DNA of 32,596 nt from Streptococcus lactarius (GTDB taxonomy: Bacteria > Bacillota > Bacilli > Lactobacillales > Streptococcaceae): positions 183,231 through 215,826 of the forward strand of contig NZ_MRXX01000001.1 of assembly GCF_016642265.1 (NCBI RefSeq). The letters run 5' to 3'. The position numbers were made by a program, and so were the translations under genes. This document shows, piece by piece, positions 15,311-24,776 of this stretch. How positions within the stretch are numbered: position 1 is the stretch's first letter; the number at the start of each line of letters is the position of its first letter. The notes beneath the pieces are model-generated. The model was not told where the DNA came from, did no database searches, and saw only the letters and a program-made list of their open reading frames with translations.

Positions 15311-18248
15311 AATAAGTCACCATTTCATCTTTCTTGCTTAAGGTACAATTCTCAAGGACTGCTCGGTAAGCTGATTCTGCTAATTTTTGCCTTAATTCTA
15401 GAGATAAAACCAACGATTCTAGTTTGTCAAACCACTCATCATCAGTAGCTAACAGCCCTGTTTCACCATCAACAACCTCATCCGAAAAAGCTCCTATCTT
15501 GCTTGCTACTGTTGGTACTTTCACCAAAGCAGCTTCAATCCACTTAATCTCAGATTTGGCACGATTAAAGATAGAGTCCACAAGTGGCGCCAGATTAATA
15601 TCAACCTCGCTAATCAAGGCAGGCAGTTTGTCCCAGTCCACATAATCGTGAGTGACAATTTGATTTCCAAAGGGCTTCATATCTTTTGGAATATCAAGAA
15701 TTCCGACAATATGTAATTGAACATTACTATATTTCTTAAGCAGTTGCTTAATAGCTGGTTTAATCAATTCAAAATTCTCATTATGACTAATTGAACCAGA
15801 GAAATAACCAATTTTAACCACGTCTGAGACTTGAGAATAGTCCTTAAGAAATTGACTACTGATAGAGATTAACTCATCAGATGCTAGATTACGATTCAGC
15901 AAAACCGTGCTTTGATACTTCTTCAACTCCTCTTGCAGCTGGTTGGTTGAAGTAATGGCACCATCACAGTTCTCTAACATATAACCGTAATTACGAACCC
16001 CAGCATCATAATTTCCTTTTTCAACCGGATTAAGACCTTGCGTATAACTTAATTGGTCCGTGTAAACCGTATCAAATACCAAATCATCTATATCAAAGAA
16101 AACAGGTTTTCCATAATCCTTAGCCAAATGGCAGAGACGCAGAAGCTCAGGCGAAATTGGAGAACGATAGATAATAATATGACTAGCATTTTGGGCCATT
16201 GACAATTGAAAATCTGATAAGTTAGTAACTTTAACTTCAAAGCCATGCTTACGTAATTGTTCTGCCTTATTCAAAACACGGTAACGGGTACATTGCGGAA
16301 TAATATTTTCAACCCCATCAATCAATAAAATATATTGTTCACGAGGAACAGCCTTGAATTTATTGATAATCTCTTCCAAGATTGACACTGGGTAATCTGT
16401 CTTATCAGTAATATACTCTAGTAAATCAGGGATTTCTGATTCACGCTCAAGACCTTGCCACAAGAATTGCTCCTCATCGTAATTTTTCAAAGCTGTGTAT
16501 TTAACCAAAGGGCTACCTGCTTTAAGCATCCTCAACGGATGAATATACATAGCAGAATCTTCGTATTCTTGCACAACAGCATCGAAACGATAACCCAAAT
16601 CAGCAAAATACTTGGTAAAACGAGTCTCATGTCGACCAATAGCCTTATCACGAGAATCTGTATCAGTCAAATCTGTCCAATAAGAATAAAAGGCATCATC
16701 ATTTAGCATGAGCTTTTCAATAACTAGGAAATAAGATTGAAGATGCTTAGGAATGTAACCATAAGGATTCTCTTTAGTAACATCCTCTTGCTCTTCTCCA
16801 AAGGAAATTCCCCAGAAATCTAGTTGCTTATCAACCATTTCATGGAATACTTGAGACAAATCTCTCATTGGTCCAATATTGGTATCATTTACCAAGAACA
16901 GTTGATCGTAATTTTTAAGCTTATCTTTGCCAAAAGCAAAGATGCCCTCTCTAAAGGCAGCTGTATCATATCCTTTATTGTCACGAATTAAAACCTGTCC
17001 ATAAGATTTAAGATTGTTGACATCCTCAACACGAAGAGAACCATTCACAACAACAATGACCTCATCCATTAACGGAGATAAAGCCTGTAAAAACCGTAAT
17101 TTGTATTCTTGTAAACGGTTTTCAGATTCAAAAATGACATAGACTAGCGCTCTTTTGCCAGTAAATGACAAGGCAGAACGTTGACTATTTCTACGATGAC
17201 GTAATTGATAAGTTTTCAGAGATATTAAACGTCTCCGCAATTTCGTGATTTTTCTTTTAATAGCTTTCAAATATTCTTTAATTTTTCGTGGATTTTGCAG
17301 TAAAACCTTAGAAATCTTAATAGGTTGAATCAAAGAATTGCCAATACGATAGGAAAGAGAACTTCGAATCAATTGTATCTCATTACGCGCTTCTTTCAAT
17401 TCTGTTACTTGAGTTTGACTCTTACGACGAAGTTGCTTGTGTTTTCTTTGTAATTCTTTTACATATTCAGAAACCTCATTATGATGATTTATTAAATTTT
17501 CTAATCGATCCTCTAAAGTCATAAGATTATCACTAACTGCTTGATAGATTTCATGGGGCAACTTATCAAGATACTTTTCTAGAACTTCAAGATAGATTTC
17601 ATAATGATGGCGAACAGAGTCACGTCCAGAAATGGATCCTGTTTCAAATACTCGATAGTTAAGCTTAGTATTTGGTTGATATGCTGCTTTAGCTCCATTA
17701 TTAAGAATGAGATTTAATAAAAAGTCATAATCTTCAAGCTTTTTACGATTTAACTTCTCATCATAACGAGCATCCCCAATAATACTTCTACGAATCAAAG
17801 AACAATTATCAATGAAACTAGCATTTAGAAAATCAGTGAGGTCAAATTCACGACTTTTAAGATAAAATTCCTCTTTTTCTGGATTAAACAGGTCACAATA
17901 TGCAATATCAGCATTTGTCTCGATCAATTTACTATACAACTGCTCAATATAATCCATATCCAGATAGTTATCGCTATCTACAAACAGCAAATAGTCTCCA
18001 TTGATTAGACTAAGACCCATATTCCGATTCTTTACAACACCTACATTTTCATGAGATTCAAATTTCGTCACGAAAGGCGAATCTTTCAGAACTTCCTGAA
18101 TAATTTCATTTGAATTGTCTGTTGAACCATCATCTAAAACAATTAACTCAATATTCCGATAAGTCTGATGAAAAATACTTCTTATACATTGTTCAATATA
18201 GTTTTCATGGTTGTAACAGGTTACAACTACTGATATTAGTTTAGTCAT
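15297..18248 (-). CDS. three-domain glycosyltransferase: GT2 + RgpF + GT4-like
   Basis: About 983 residues with three transferase-type domains in one chain. Residues 1-240: GT2 (SVVVTCYNHENYIEQC, LDDGSTDNS, YLLFVDSDN). About 250-350: a charged coiled-coil and basic linker with SSLSYRIGNSLIQPIK. About 370-630: an RgpF domain (ALVYVIFES, IRDNKGYDTAAFREG, LFLVNDTNIGPM, HPLRMLKAGS). About 640-980: a GT4-like domain (IIPQCTRYRVLNKAEQLRKHG, FDIDDLVFDT, GYFSGSISHNENFELI, KSEIKWIEAALVKVPTVAS). The likely job is to add several consecutive sugars to the polymer. I prefer the ATG at 18248 (MTKLISVVV) because GGATGG precedes it; an ATG at 18260 is also open. First gene of module C. Confidence 0.88.
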   Translation of the reverse strand: MTKLISVVVTCYNHENYIEQCIRSIFHQTYRNIELIVLDDGSTDNSNEIIQEVLKDSPFVTKFESHENVGVVKNRNMGLSLINGDYLLFVDSDNYLDMDYIEQLYSKLIETNADIAYCDLFNPEKEEFYLKSREFDLTDFLNASFIDNCSLIRRSIIGDARYDEKLNRKKLEDYDFLLNLILNNGAKAAYQPNTKLNYRVFETGSISGRDSVRHHYEIYLEVLEKYLDKLPHEIYQAVSDNLMTLEDRLENLINHHNEVSEYVKELQRKHKQLRRKSQTQVTELKEARNEIQLIRSSLSYRIGNSLIQPIKISKVLLQNPRKIKEYLKAIKRKITKLRRRLISLKTYQLRHRRNSQRSALSFTGKRALVYVIFESENRLQEYKLRFLQALSPLMDEVIVVVNGSLRVEDVNNLKSYGQVLIRDNKGYDTAAFREGIFAFGKDKLKNYDQLFLVNDTNIGPMRDLSQVFHEMVDKQLDFWGISFGEEQEDVTKENPYGYIPKHLQSYFLVIEKLMLNDDAFYSYWTDLTDTDSRDKAIGRHETRFTKYFADLGYRFDAVVQEYEDSAMYIHPLRMLKAGSPLVKYTALKNYDEEQFLWQGLERESEIPDLLEYITDKTDYPVSILEEIINKFKAVPREQYILLIDGVENIIPQCTRYRVLNKAEQLRKHGFEVKVTNLSDFQLSMAQNASHIIIYRSPISPELLRLCHLAKDYGKPVFFDIDDLVFDTVYTDQLSYTQGLNPVEKGNYDAGVRNYGYMLENCDGAITSTNQLQEELKKYQSTVLLNRNLASDELISISSQFLKDYSQVSDVVKIGYFSGSISHNENFELIKPAIKQLLKKYSNVQLHIVGILDIPKDMKPFGNQIVTHDYVDWDKLPALISEVDINLAPLVDSIFNRAKSEIKWIEAALVKVPTVASKIGAFSDEVVDGETGLLATDDEWFDKLESLVLSLELRQKLAESAYRAVLENCTLSKKDEMVTYFEQN

Positions 18249-18372
18249 TTTTCCATCCATTTCGATATTTATAACAATAGAAAATCAAAGTTTTGAACCA
18301 AATATTTATAATATACTTTAGTCCAAAAAAGCACAATATACTATGTCTTCTAAAAGAGTCTATACAATACTA

Positions 18373-18378
18373 ATTATA
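18373..18378 (-). promoter_or_regulatory. -10 box for module C
   Basis: TATAAT on the minus strand within the 204-bp gap before the three-domain transferase; the -35 match is poor. The transcript would have a leader of about 120 AT-rich bases in which I see no strong fold. Confidence 0.5.
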
Positions 18379-18424
18379 CTATAGTTTTGGCAAAAATGGG
18401 AAACTACTTCTTCATTAGAAAATT

Positions 18425-18450
18425 AAAAAAAGTAGAAAAAATCTACTTTT
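18425..18450 (-). terminator. terminator of module B
   Basis: Minus-strand AAAAGTAGA/TCTACTTTT stem (9 bp, 5-base loop) continuing into a run of T, directly after the stop codon of the DUF6056-like gene. Confidence 0.85.
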
Positions 18451-18452
18451 AA

Positions 18453-19670
18453 CTAATTAATTTTTTCAATCTTCATTTTTAAATAAATTTGATTTATAAA
18501 TTTACAAGTTATTATAAATATACTAAGCATTACAGGTAAATAAGTCCTAGTTCCTGAAGCATATAAGGTTGGTGAAAACGAAATAACCAAACGTCCAACA
18601 AGACCAATTACCAATAGATACGGTAACCAAATTTTATCATCTAAGTCAGCCAGACTCCAAATAACAAAAAGTACTAAACCTAAAAGAATAATGTAATATA
18701 AAACGGCTCCACAATATACCAGATTAAACTGAAAAGTCCCCGTTTCTCTAGCATGCTTACTGATAGCAGAAAGCGTAAAGAAAATACTACGCCATTCGAA
18801 CTTTTGACTCAATATAGATAGGAAAACAAAGCCACTTAGGGATATACAAATAAGGTTTCGTTTATAAAAAGCCAGCATTATCATTACAATTAAGAATAGG
18901 AAAACAAAAGTGAAAGAAACTGATAAAAGTCCATCACCTGCTTCTAAGATACCTAGCCCTAACTTTTGGACACTGTTTAGCTTTGAAAAATTAGGAAACC
19001 AAGTCATCACTTCTTTAGTAAATCTAACCCCATTACCAGGAGCTAATTTAGCTGAGATTATGCCAGCTAAAGAAACAAAAGTATAGAATACATTTCTGAT
19101 TCTAAACCTGGTTACTCTCCAGTCTCTCACCAACTCAAAAGCTAGCCATAAAAAAGAATAAACTGCTAGTTGTTCTTGCATAACAGCGAATACAAAACTA
19201 ACAAAACTAATAATCTTTACAAAATGGTTAGATGAATGACGATAATAAATAGAAAATAACAAAAAGGATGCCGGAAAAACATAATTTACATAGGTCGGAA
19301 TAGAGCCTGCACTTAAAAATTCACTTGCCGGAATACAAATGAATAATAAGAAACCCGGAAGCCATGGAAGTTCCTTTGAAAACTTTTTGCTAGGTAATAG
19401 TAATACAAAAGTTGCTAAAACAGATACAATGACAAAAAGTTTTTCATGAATAGAAAATAAAAGTGTTGCTGATTCAATTAGTAGTCTGCTACTCCATGTA
19501 AAGTAACGGTCAATTCCAAAAAAGAGATAATTATAGTGATATTCTTCTGCATATTTCAAAAATGCTGTTTGGTCTCCAACTGGAGTAATTTTATTATTAA
19601 TATAATACTGTATTGCATACAACACAGCTACAATAAGTATATATAAATAAAATCTTTTACTATTTTTCAT
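18453..19670 (-). CDS. polytopic membrane protein, DUF6056-like (GT-C-like)
   Basis: A 405-residue protein with about eleven transmembrane helices. The first outer loop holds GDQTAFLKYAEEY and FTWSSRLLIE, and a later loop has APGNGVR, features I associate with DUF6056 proteins of capsule and wall polysaccharide loci. Possible roles are a lipid-donor-dependent sugar transferase or a polymerase; neither can be shown from sequence. AGGGAG precedes the ATG. It is the last gene of module B, 22 bp after the GT2 gene. Confidence 0.78.
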   Translation of the reverse strand: MKNSKRFYLYILIVAVLYAIQYYINNKITPVGDQTAFLKYAEEYHYNYLFFGIDRYFTWSSRLLIESATLLFSIHEKLFVIVSVLATFVLLLPSKKFSKELPWLPGFLLFICIPASEFLSAGSIPTYVNYVFPASFLLFSIYYRHSSNHFVKIISFVSFVFAVMQEQLAVYSFLWLAFELVRDWRVTRFRIRNVFYTFVSLAGIISAKLAPGNGVRFTKEVMTWFPNFSKLNSVQKLGLGILEAGDGLLSVSFTFVFLFLIVMIMLAFYKRNLICISLSGFVFLSILSQKFEWRSIFFTLSAISKHARETGTFQFNLVYCGAVLYYIILLGLVLFVIWSLADLDDKIWLPYLLVIGLVGRLVISFSPTLYASGTRTYLPVMLSIFIITCKFINQIYLKMKIEKIN

Positions 19671-19692
19671 TTTTCTCCCTGAACATACTAAA

Positions 19693-20469
19693 CTAATTAT
19701 TCGAATTCTGACTCTTCACATATTGTCTCATTAGTAACTTAGCCATCCATTTGGGCCAGAAAAGTTGATACATGTATAAGTCTTCTTTACTACGGGTATT
19801 ATCCGCAATGGTTTTTGAAGTTTCAGACTCTTCATGAATCCGGTGGCACATAAGCTTGTCAGCTACATACGCAAAACGACCTTTATATTCGCTGATTTTA
19901 TACCATGCGTACCAGTCTAAACTCACTCTCATTCCTTCATCAAAAAAGAAATTCTTCAAATTCTCACGGTTATAGGTAACTGCAGGACAACAAATCGGAT
20001 TTCCAAAAGCCATCACACGATTACGCCAAAAATGACTAGCTGAGAAAAGATTCATGGTTTTTAGCATTAAGGTTTTGATCTTCAGATTCGTGTTAGCAGG
20101 AATTTTATGTCCATCTTTTTCTTCAAAATAATCAGAATATCCTATTAAAACATCAGAATTCCTTTCCATTTTGCCCAATACTTTCTCAGCATATTTCGGC
20201 TCATAATAATCATCCTGATGGGCGATAGTTGCATATTTTGTCTCTACAAAAGACATGGCATTATTCCAGTCCTTGCCAATTCCTCCACCTTGTTTGGTAT
20301 AAAAGGGAATATCATAACGCTGACAAAGTTCCTTGATTGAATCCAGTGGTGTTGAACTATAACAGATAATCTTTGATTGGAGAGTTTGTTTTTTCAAGGA
20401 TTGAATACAAGCGTCTAAATATTCACTCTCTCCATAAGCACAAATCACCCAGGTGTGACTATTGTTCAT
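19693..20469 (-). CDS. glycosyltransferase family 2
   Basis: A 258-residue GT-A enzyme with the order WVICAYGESEYLDACIQSL, QGGGIGKDWNNAM and the metal-site ATIAHQDDYYEPKY. The C-terminal half includes DEGMRVSLDWYAWYKIS, which likely holds the catalytic base region, and ends in a basic tail. It overlaps the DUF2304 gene by 11 bp and has GAGGAG upstream of its ATG. It resembles the RgpE-type enzymes that add the side-chain sugar to the rhamnan, but the match is only at the level of the GT2 fold, so the substrate is open. Confidence 0.82.
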   Translation of the reverse strand: MNNSHTWVICAYGESEYLDACIQSLKKQTLQSKIICYSSTPLDSIKELCQRYDIPFYTKQGGGIGKDWNNAMSFVETKYATIAHQDDYYEPKYAEKVLGKMERNSDVLIGYSDYFEEKDGHKIPANTNLKIKTLMLKTMNLFSASHFWRNRVMAFGNPICCPAVTYNRENLKNFFFDEGMRVSLDWYAWYKISEYKGRFAYVADKLMCHRIHEESETSKTIADNTRSKEDLYMYQLFWPKWMAKLLMRQYVKSQNSNN

Positions 20470-20815
20470 TATTCTCCTCTTTCATTTCTACATGGCTTTT
20501 TAGAATCGATAATTCTTGAACCAAATGCTTAATCTGCTCCTTTTGTTTTGACAAAGTCATGGTTTGTAAAAATGCAATAACCAACAGGAAAAAGATAGTA
20601 AGAGACAATAGAAAATTGGAGGTCAATTCAAATCCAAGTAATCTAGCAAAGTACCCAGGAATAGTGTCAAAAACCGCAATTACTATCAAGATAAGACTGA
20701 TAACAATCCACATGAATGCCTGTTCAAATAAAATATTATTCTTATTGATATTTCTAATGACTAGATAAAGGAAAAAGATAGAAGCTACCAACATCACAAT
20801 AGATAAAACTGACAT
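20459..20815 (-). CDS. DUF2304 membrane protein
   Basis: A 118-residue protein with three membrane helices (about 3-20, 32-51, 68-87) and a C-terminal heptad-like tail (KQKEQIKHLVQELSILKSHVEM). Size, topology and the one-base TAATG overlap with the DPM1-like transferase upstream are the hallmark of DUF2304 partners of polyprenyl-phosphate glycosyltransferases. It may anchor that soluble enzyme at the membrane or help flip its product; this is inference from gene pairing. Confidence 0.85.
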   Translation of the reverse strand: MSVLSIVMLVASIFFLYLVIRNINKNNILFEQAFMWIVISLILIVIAVFDTIPGYFARLLGFELTSNFLLSLTIFFLLVIAFLQTMTLSKQKEQIKHLVQELSILKSHVEMKEENNEQ

Positions 20816-21531
20816 TATTCACTCTCCCTCATAAAAGCTGCAATAACAATCGATGAACACACTTCAAGCATATAGCGAATGGATTTAATTGGCGTAATAG
20901 AAGAAACGCCGCCAGTACGTTCAAACATATTCGCTGGTTGCTCAACAACTCGATATTTACGTTTCAAAATATGAACAATAGTCTCTGGTTCCGGATACTT
21001 GATGGGATAACGTTTAGCGAATTGTTTGATAATAGCTTTATCAGCTAAACGATAGCCCGATGTCGTATCTAAAACTCTTTGGCCTGTTGTCCATTTGATG
21101 AGATTAGAAATCACACCAATACCAAAACGTCGCATAAAAGTCGTTTGAAACTCTGATTTAACGTCACCAACAAAACGAGATCCAATAACTAAATCCGCTT
21201 CATTTTTTCGAATTGGCTCAAGAAGTTCTGATAGAGACTCAATATCATGCTGGCCATCACCATCAAATTGAACTGCTACATCGTAGTCATGCTCTAGTGC
21301 ATATTTGTAGCCTGTTTGAACCGCACCGCCAATCCCAAGATTCATCACAAGATGAACAGCATTAAAATGGTTCTCTTCCAGAATTTGTTTTGTCTTATCT
21401 GTTGATCCATCATTGATCACAACATAATCCAAATCAAAATCAACTTTCTTGCGGTAATTCAAGATACTTGTTACCGTGTCGAAAATACTTTCCTCCTCAT
21501 TATAGGCAGGAATAATCATTAAAACTCTCAA
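20815..21531 (-). CDS. DPM1-like polyprenyl-phosphate glycosyltransferase (GT2)
   Basis: A 238-residue GT2 enzyme without C-terminal membrane helices: MIIPAYNEEESIFDTV, VINDGSTDKT, NLGIGGAVQTGYKYAL, QFDGDGQHD, LVIGSRFVG and TTSGYRL follow the dolichol-phosphate mannose synthase plan. It probably charges undecaprenyl phosphate with one sugar for use outside the membrane, with the DUF2304 protein as partner. Translation likely begins at TTG (21531), which has AAAGGAG six bases upstream; the first ATG is four codons inside the frame. Confidence 0.88.
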   Translation of the reverse strand: MRVLMIIPAYNEEESIFDTVTSILNYRKKVDFDLDYVVINDGSTDKTKQILEENHFNAVHLVMNLGIGGAVQTGYKYALEHDYDVAVQFDGDGQHDIESLSELLEPIRKNEADLVIGSRFVGDVKSEFQTTFMRRFGIGVISNLIKWTTGQRVLDTTSGYRLADKAIIKQFAKRYPIKYPEPETIVHILKRKYRVVEQPANMFERTGGVSSITPIKSIRYMLEVCSSIVIAAFMRESE

Positions 21532-22500
21532 CTACTTCTCCTTTCCTTTACAGTATAATTTTGCAAACAGTGAGACAAGTTTCAAGCGTTCGAAGATTCT
21601 AAAAGCCATTACCGAAACAACTGTTTGCATTCGTTCTCCTGTTATCTCCGATGATAATGGGGTTAAACTTGAGTCTATATTTTCTTTAGAAATCCACTGC
21701 TTAATCTTTTTATATTGATCCATAAATAATAAGCTAGAGGCTGCTCTTCCAGAAAAAAGTAAGTACCAAATATAATAGCGTTTAATAAAATAACGAATAT
21801 ATTTTGAATCACCAGCAACTTGAAGTAGGTGGCTCAAGAAGTACACAATATCTATATTCGGATTAAACCCTCTTTGTGATGTATTTGAAATACTTTTCTC
21901 GTTGAAAAACCAATTGTAGCCATTATAATCAATTATTTTTATCTTTTCCGTTAAATTGTAAGCTGATAGCGTAAAAATAACATCCTCACCAATTGGATAA
22001 TCAAAAAACTCAATCTCATTATCGATTAAAAATGAAGTTCGATAGATACGTGCCCAAGGTGCAACTATAATATACTTAGACCATTCTGACTGTGTGAGAT
22101 CTTGCTTGAAAAGTGTCTTCAAGTCCTGATTAACACGCTTATAGCCACCAAGAACAATATCTAGTTGTTCTTGGTGAATGGCATTGTAAAAACGCTCTAA
22201 ATAATCAGAATCAACAAAGTCATCATTATCAATAAAGACAATATACTCACCTTTAGCGAGGTGTATTCCTTTATTTCTAGTTTTAGCAACTCCCTCGTTT
22301 TTTTTGTCGATAACTCTAATAAAGTTGTGAGCAGAAGCATAAGTTTGCAAAACCATCAAGGAGTTGTCTGTGGAACCATCATTTAAAAGAATAATTTCAA
22401 AATCCCTAAAGGTCTGATTTAAAAGCGAATCTAAGCATTGTTTAAGCCCATCTTGTGCATTATAAACAGGAATTATGATTGTAATGGCTGGATTATTCAT
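21532..22500 (-). CDS. glycosyltransferase family 2 (WaaE/CpsI-like)
   Basis: A 322-residue GT2 enzyme: ITIIIPVYNAQDGLKQC, LLNDGSTDNS, NEGVAKTRNKGIHLAKGEY and FIDNDDFVDSDYL form the nucleotide-sugar and metal site, and APWARIYR lies where capsule GT2 enzymes bind acceptor. The C-terminal 150 residues are less conserved and end in basic residues. It stands 21 bp after the previous GT2 and abuts the next gene without spacing. The sugar transferred is unknown. Confidence 0.86.
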   Translation of the reverse strand: MNNPAITIIIPVYNAQDGLKQCLDSLLNQTFRDFEIILLNDGSTDNSLMVLQTYASAHNFIRVIDKKNEGVAKTRNKGIHLAKGEYIVFIDNDDFVDSDYLERFYNAIHQEQLDIVLGGYKRVNQDLKTLFKQDLTQSEWSKYIIVAPWARIYRTSFLIDNEIEFFDYPIGEDVIFTLSAYNLTEKIKIIDYNGYNWFFNEKSISNTSQRGFNPNIDIVYFLSHLLQVAGDSKYIRYFIKRYYIWYLLFSGRAASSLLFMDQYKKIKQWISKENIDSSLTPLSSEITGERMQTVVSVMAFRIFERLKLVSLFAKLYCKGKEK

Positions 22501-22521
22501 TCTTTCTCTTTCTAACTTATC

Positions 22522-23463
22522 TTATTTATAAAATCTTAATAGGTAAGAAAATATTTTTGTCGAGATATTGATTCCAAAAAAATTAGTAAAAATACCAGTC
22601 AACTTAAAAGCCTTATTCTCAATACGAATCGAAGCCTTTAACAAATATTTATATTTTCGTAACAATTCCTTTATCTCTATATTTGAGAGATAAGATTTAG
22701 CATAAGGAAGAATTGAAATATAAGAAATTGCAAAATAAGTCGTCAAAGCTTTTTGTTTTGTATCTGGCAACTCAGACACATCAAACAAGCCACGCTCTAT
22801 TCCTCTCAATGTATCCAACACATTTGCTTCTTTTACTACATTCGTTAAGCTTCCTGCTCTGTTTTGACGGTACATATATTGTGTGCTTGTTAGGACTGAA
22901 AAACTCTCCACTAGCTTTAGTATGTAGGAACAATATAAACTATCTTCTGATACCAAGTCCTCTGGAAAACATAGACCGTTACTTATCAATTTTTTAGAAA
23001 TACACTTATTCCAATTTGGACCGTTAAACAAACCAAAATTAGTTGCTGTAAGCAAGTTGTTCTGACTAGAAATAGGAATTTCCTTTATTTCATTGTCGTA
23101 ATAATAACTGTAACCGAAGATAACTACATCAACAGCCTTTGCTTTAATTTTGGTAGCGATCGCATCTAAAAACTGCGAATCGCTCCAAAAATCATCACCG
23201 TCTAGAAATAAAAGATAATCACCAGAAGACTTACTTATTCCAGTATTACGCGCCTTTGATGCACCACCATTACTCTGATGGATTACAGCCACTTGATGAT
23301 AATTTTTCGAAAGCTCATCTGCGATAATACCTGTATTATCTGTTGAACCATCATCCACAATGATTATCTCGTAATTTTCAAACGTCTGCTTTAGTATGCT
23401 CTGAACACAGCACTCCAAATAGCTTGAAACATTGTAAGCAGGGATAATAACAGAAAATTTCAT
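22522..23463 (-). CDS. glycosyltransferase family 2
   Basis: A 313-residue GT2 enzyme related to its neighbour at 21532-22500: FSVIIPAYNVSSYLECC, IVDDGSTDNTG, NGGASKARNTGISKSSGDY and FLDGDDFWSD are intact. GPNWNKCISKKL and LVSEDSLYCSYIL correspond to the acceptor-side motifs of capsule transferases. It starts 5 bp after the flippase gene. The two adjacent GT2 enzymes would add successive sugars of an oligosaccharide that the flippase then exports. Confidence 0.86.
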   Translation of the reverse strand: MKFSVIIPAYNVSSYLECCVQSILKQTFENYEIIIVDDGSTDNTGIIADELSKNYHQVAVIHQSNGGASKARNTGISKSSGDYLLFLDGDDFWSDSQFLDAIATKIKAKAVDVVIFGYSYYYDNEIKEIPISSQNNLLTATNFGLFNGPNWNKCISKKLISNGLCFPEDLVSEDSLYCSYILKLVESFSVLTSTQYMYRQNRAGSLTNVVKEANVLDTLRGIERGLFDVSELPDTKQKALTTYFAISYISILPYAKSYLSNIEIKELLRKYKYLLKASIRIENKAFKLTGIFTNFFGINISTKIFSYLLRFYK

Positions 23464-23468
23464 GCCAA

Positions 23469-24722
23469 TTATTTTTTCCTTCTAAAAATTGTATATGGAT
23501 TCGTTATAAAATAAATTACTAGGGATGTCAGTAACCATGCTATCATCGCACAAAGAAATGATAGGGATGCCCCAAAAATCTCAAATTTAGAAACTAAAGG
23601 CTTTGCCGTTAAGAGTGACACAATGTAACCAACGACAAATGAAATCACTAGAAAATGTTGCTTTCTAAATATTGTCAAGATATTATCACATACTGTTGAA
23701 AAGGTACTTGCAATCCCCCCTAATAACAAAACTACAAAACTAGTTTGATACTGTTTTAAATGGGTTCCATATACAATATCCAGTGCTGGCATTGCTATAA
23801 AAGCACCAATAAGAAAAATGAAGGTGCAGGTACCAAGTAAAATCTTGAAGAGATTATTCTTGTAAGTTATAAAATGCGATATTTTCCTTTCCTCCAAAAA
23901 TACAGCAAGCTGGGTAATCATTGGCCTAAGAAAGACAATCATCAGATTCATAGCAAAAATAGGGGTAAACAAAATACTGAAATCCCTTTGAACACCATTA
24001 CCAATTAGTCCCTGGTTAAAAATATCATTCAAAGCATATTTAGGTTGGTTATATATTGAAACCAGCAAAAAAGCATTAATAAATAAAGGTAAACAATCTT
24101 TCAATACACTAAAGATATTACCAAGCTTAACACTGAAAGGGGTCAATCTATGGAAAAACTTTGAATGAGGATAGTCAAATAAAGCAATGAATACGAATGA
24201 ACTGATAGTTTGTGAGATGACAGACCACAAGAGATTTTTAGAAATAACTAAAGTTAGAGCAAAGACAATTGTTGAAAGAGTATTTCTCAGAAAGAGAGAT
24301 TTCCCAGCAATATCCAAACGTTCCTTCTGCTGAAATAATCCTTGAAAAACATCTGATAAAGCTTCACTAACTCGGAAGAAAGAGACCCAAAATATGATTC
24401 CAACATTTGAATGCGTATTCGGATTAAAAATGAGATACATTACTAAAAGAAGAACCATAGCAATGTTTGAAAGTATCCTCGTAACAAAGTAGGTATCAAA
24501 AGAATACTTTTCTCTTATATCTGTTGCTTGGAAGTCTCTGACTTGAAAACTAGCGACAATAACAAATAGGTTTGCAATCGCATAGGCAAAACTGTAAATA
24601 TCTGCCGAAGAACTATTCAAAGTACGTGTAACAATAAAAAGAAGAATAACTGAAACAGCTGCCGAAGATAAACTGCCTAAAATATTCCAGAAAAAAACCT
24701 TTTGGGGAGTTACATTTTTCAA
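23469..24722 (-). CDS. oligosaccharide flippase, Wzx-like (MOP superfamily)
   Basis: A 417-residue protein with about twelve transmembrane helices and the polysaccharide-exporter start VFFWNILGSLSSAAVSVILLFIVTR, which is common to Wzx proteins, and YSFAYAIANLFVIVASFQVRDFQATD after it. Such proteins flip undecaprenyl-pyrophosphate or -phosphate linked oligosaccharides outward. Its presence beside an ABC exporter (rgpC-rgpD) means this locus has two export routes. First gene of module B, preceded by an extended -10 box and by the long hairpin behind rmlD. Confidence 0.9.
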   Translation of the reverse strand: MKNVTPQKVFFWNILGSLSSAAVSVILLFIVTRTLNSSSADIYSFAYAIANLFVIVASFQVRDFQATDIREKYSFDTYFVTRILSNIAMVLLLVMYLIFNPNTHSNVGIIFWVSFFRVSEALSDVFQGLFQQKERLDIAGKSLFLRNTLSTIVFALTLVISKNLLWSVISQTISSFVFIALFDYPHSKFFHRLTPFSVKLGNIFSVLKDCLPLFINAFLLVSIYNQPKYALNDIFNQGLIGNGVQRDFSILFTPIFAMNLMIVFLRPMITQLAVFLEERKISHFITYKNNLFKILLGTCTFIFLIGAFIAMPALDIVYGTHLKQYQTSFVVLLLGGIASTFSTVCDNILTIFRKQHFLVISFVVGYIVSLLTAKPLVSKFEIFGASLSFLCAMIAWLLTSLVIYFITNPYTIFRRKK

Positions 24723-24758
24723 GTATTACAACTCACTTTCAATCAGTATATTGCTTTT

Positions 24759-24767
24759 ATTATACCA
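24759..24767 (-). promoter_or_regulatory. extended -10 promoter of module B
   Basis: TGG-TATAAT on the minus strand, 37 bp before the flippase ATG. The -35 position falls within the 3' arm and T-tract of the hairpin behind rmlD. Confidence 0.62.
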
Positions 24768-24776
24768 TAAACCCAA

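Noticed and set aside
18261..18452. Riboswitch or small RNA in the gap before the three-domain transferase
   Set aside because: Apart from the module B terminator and a TATAAT box I find no extended pairing.
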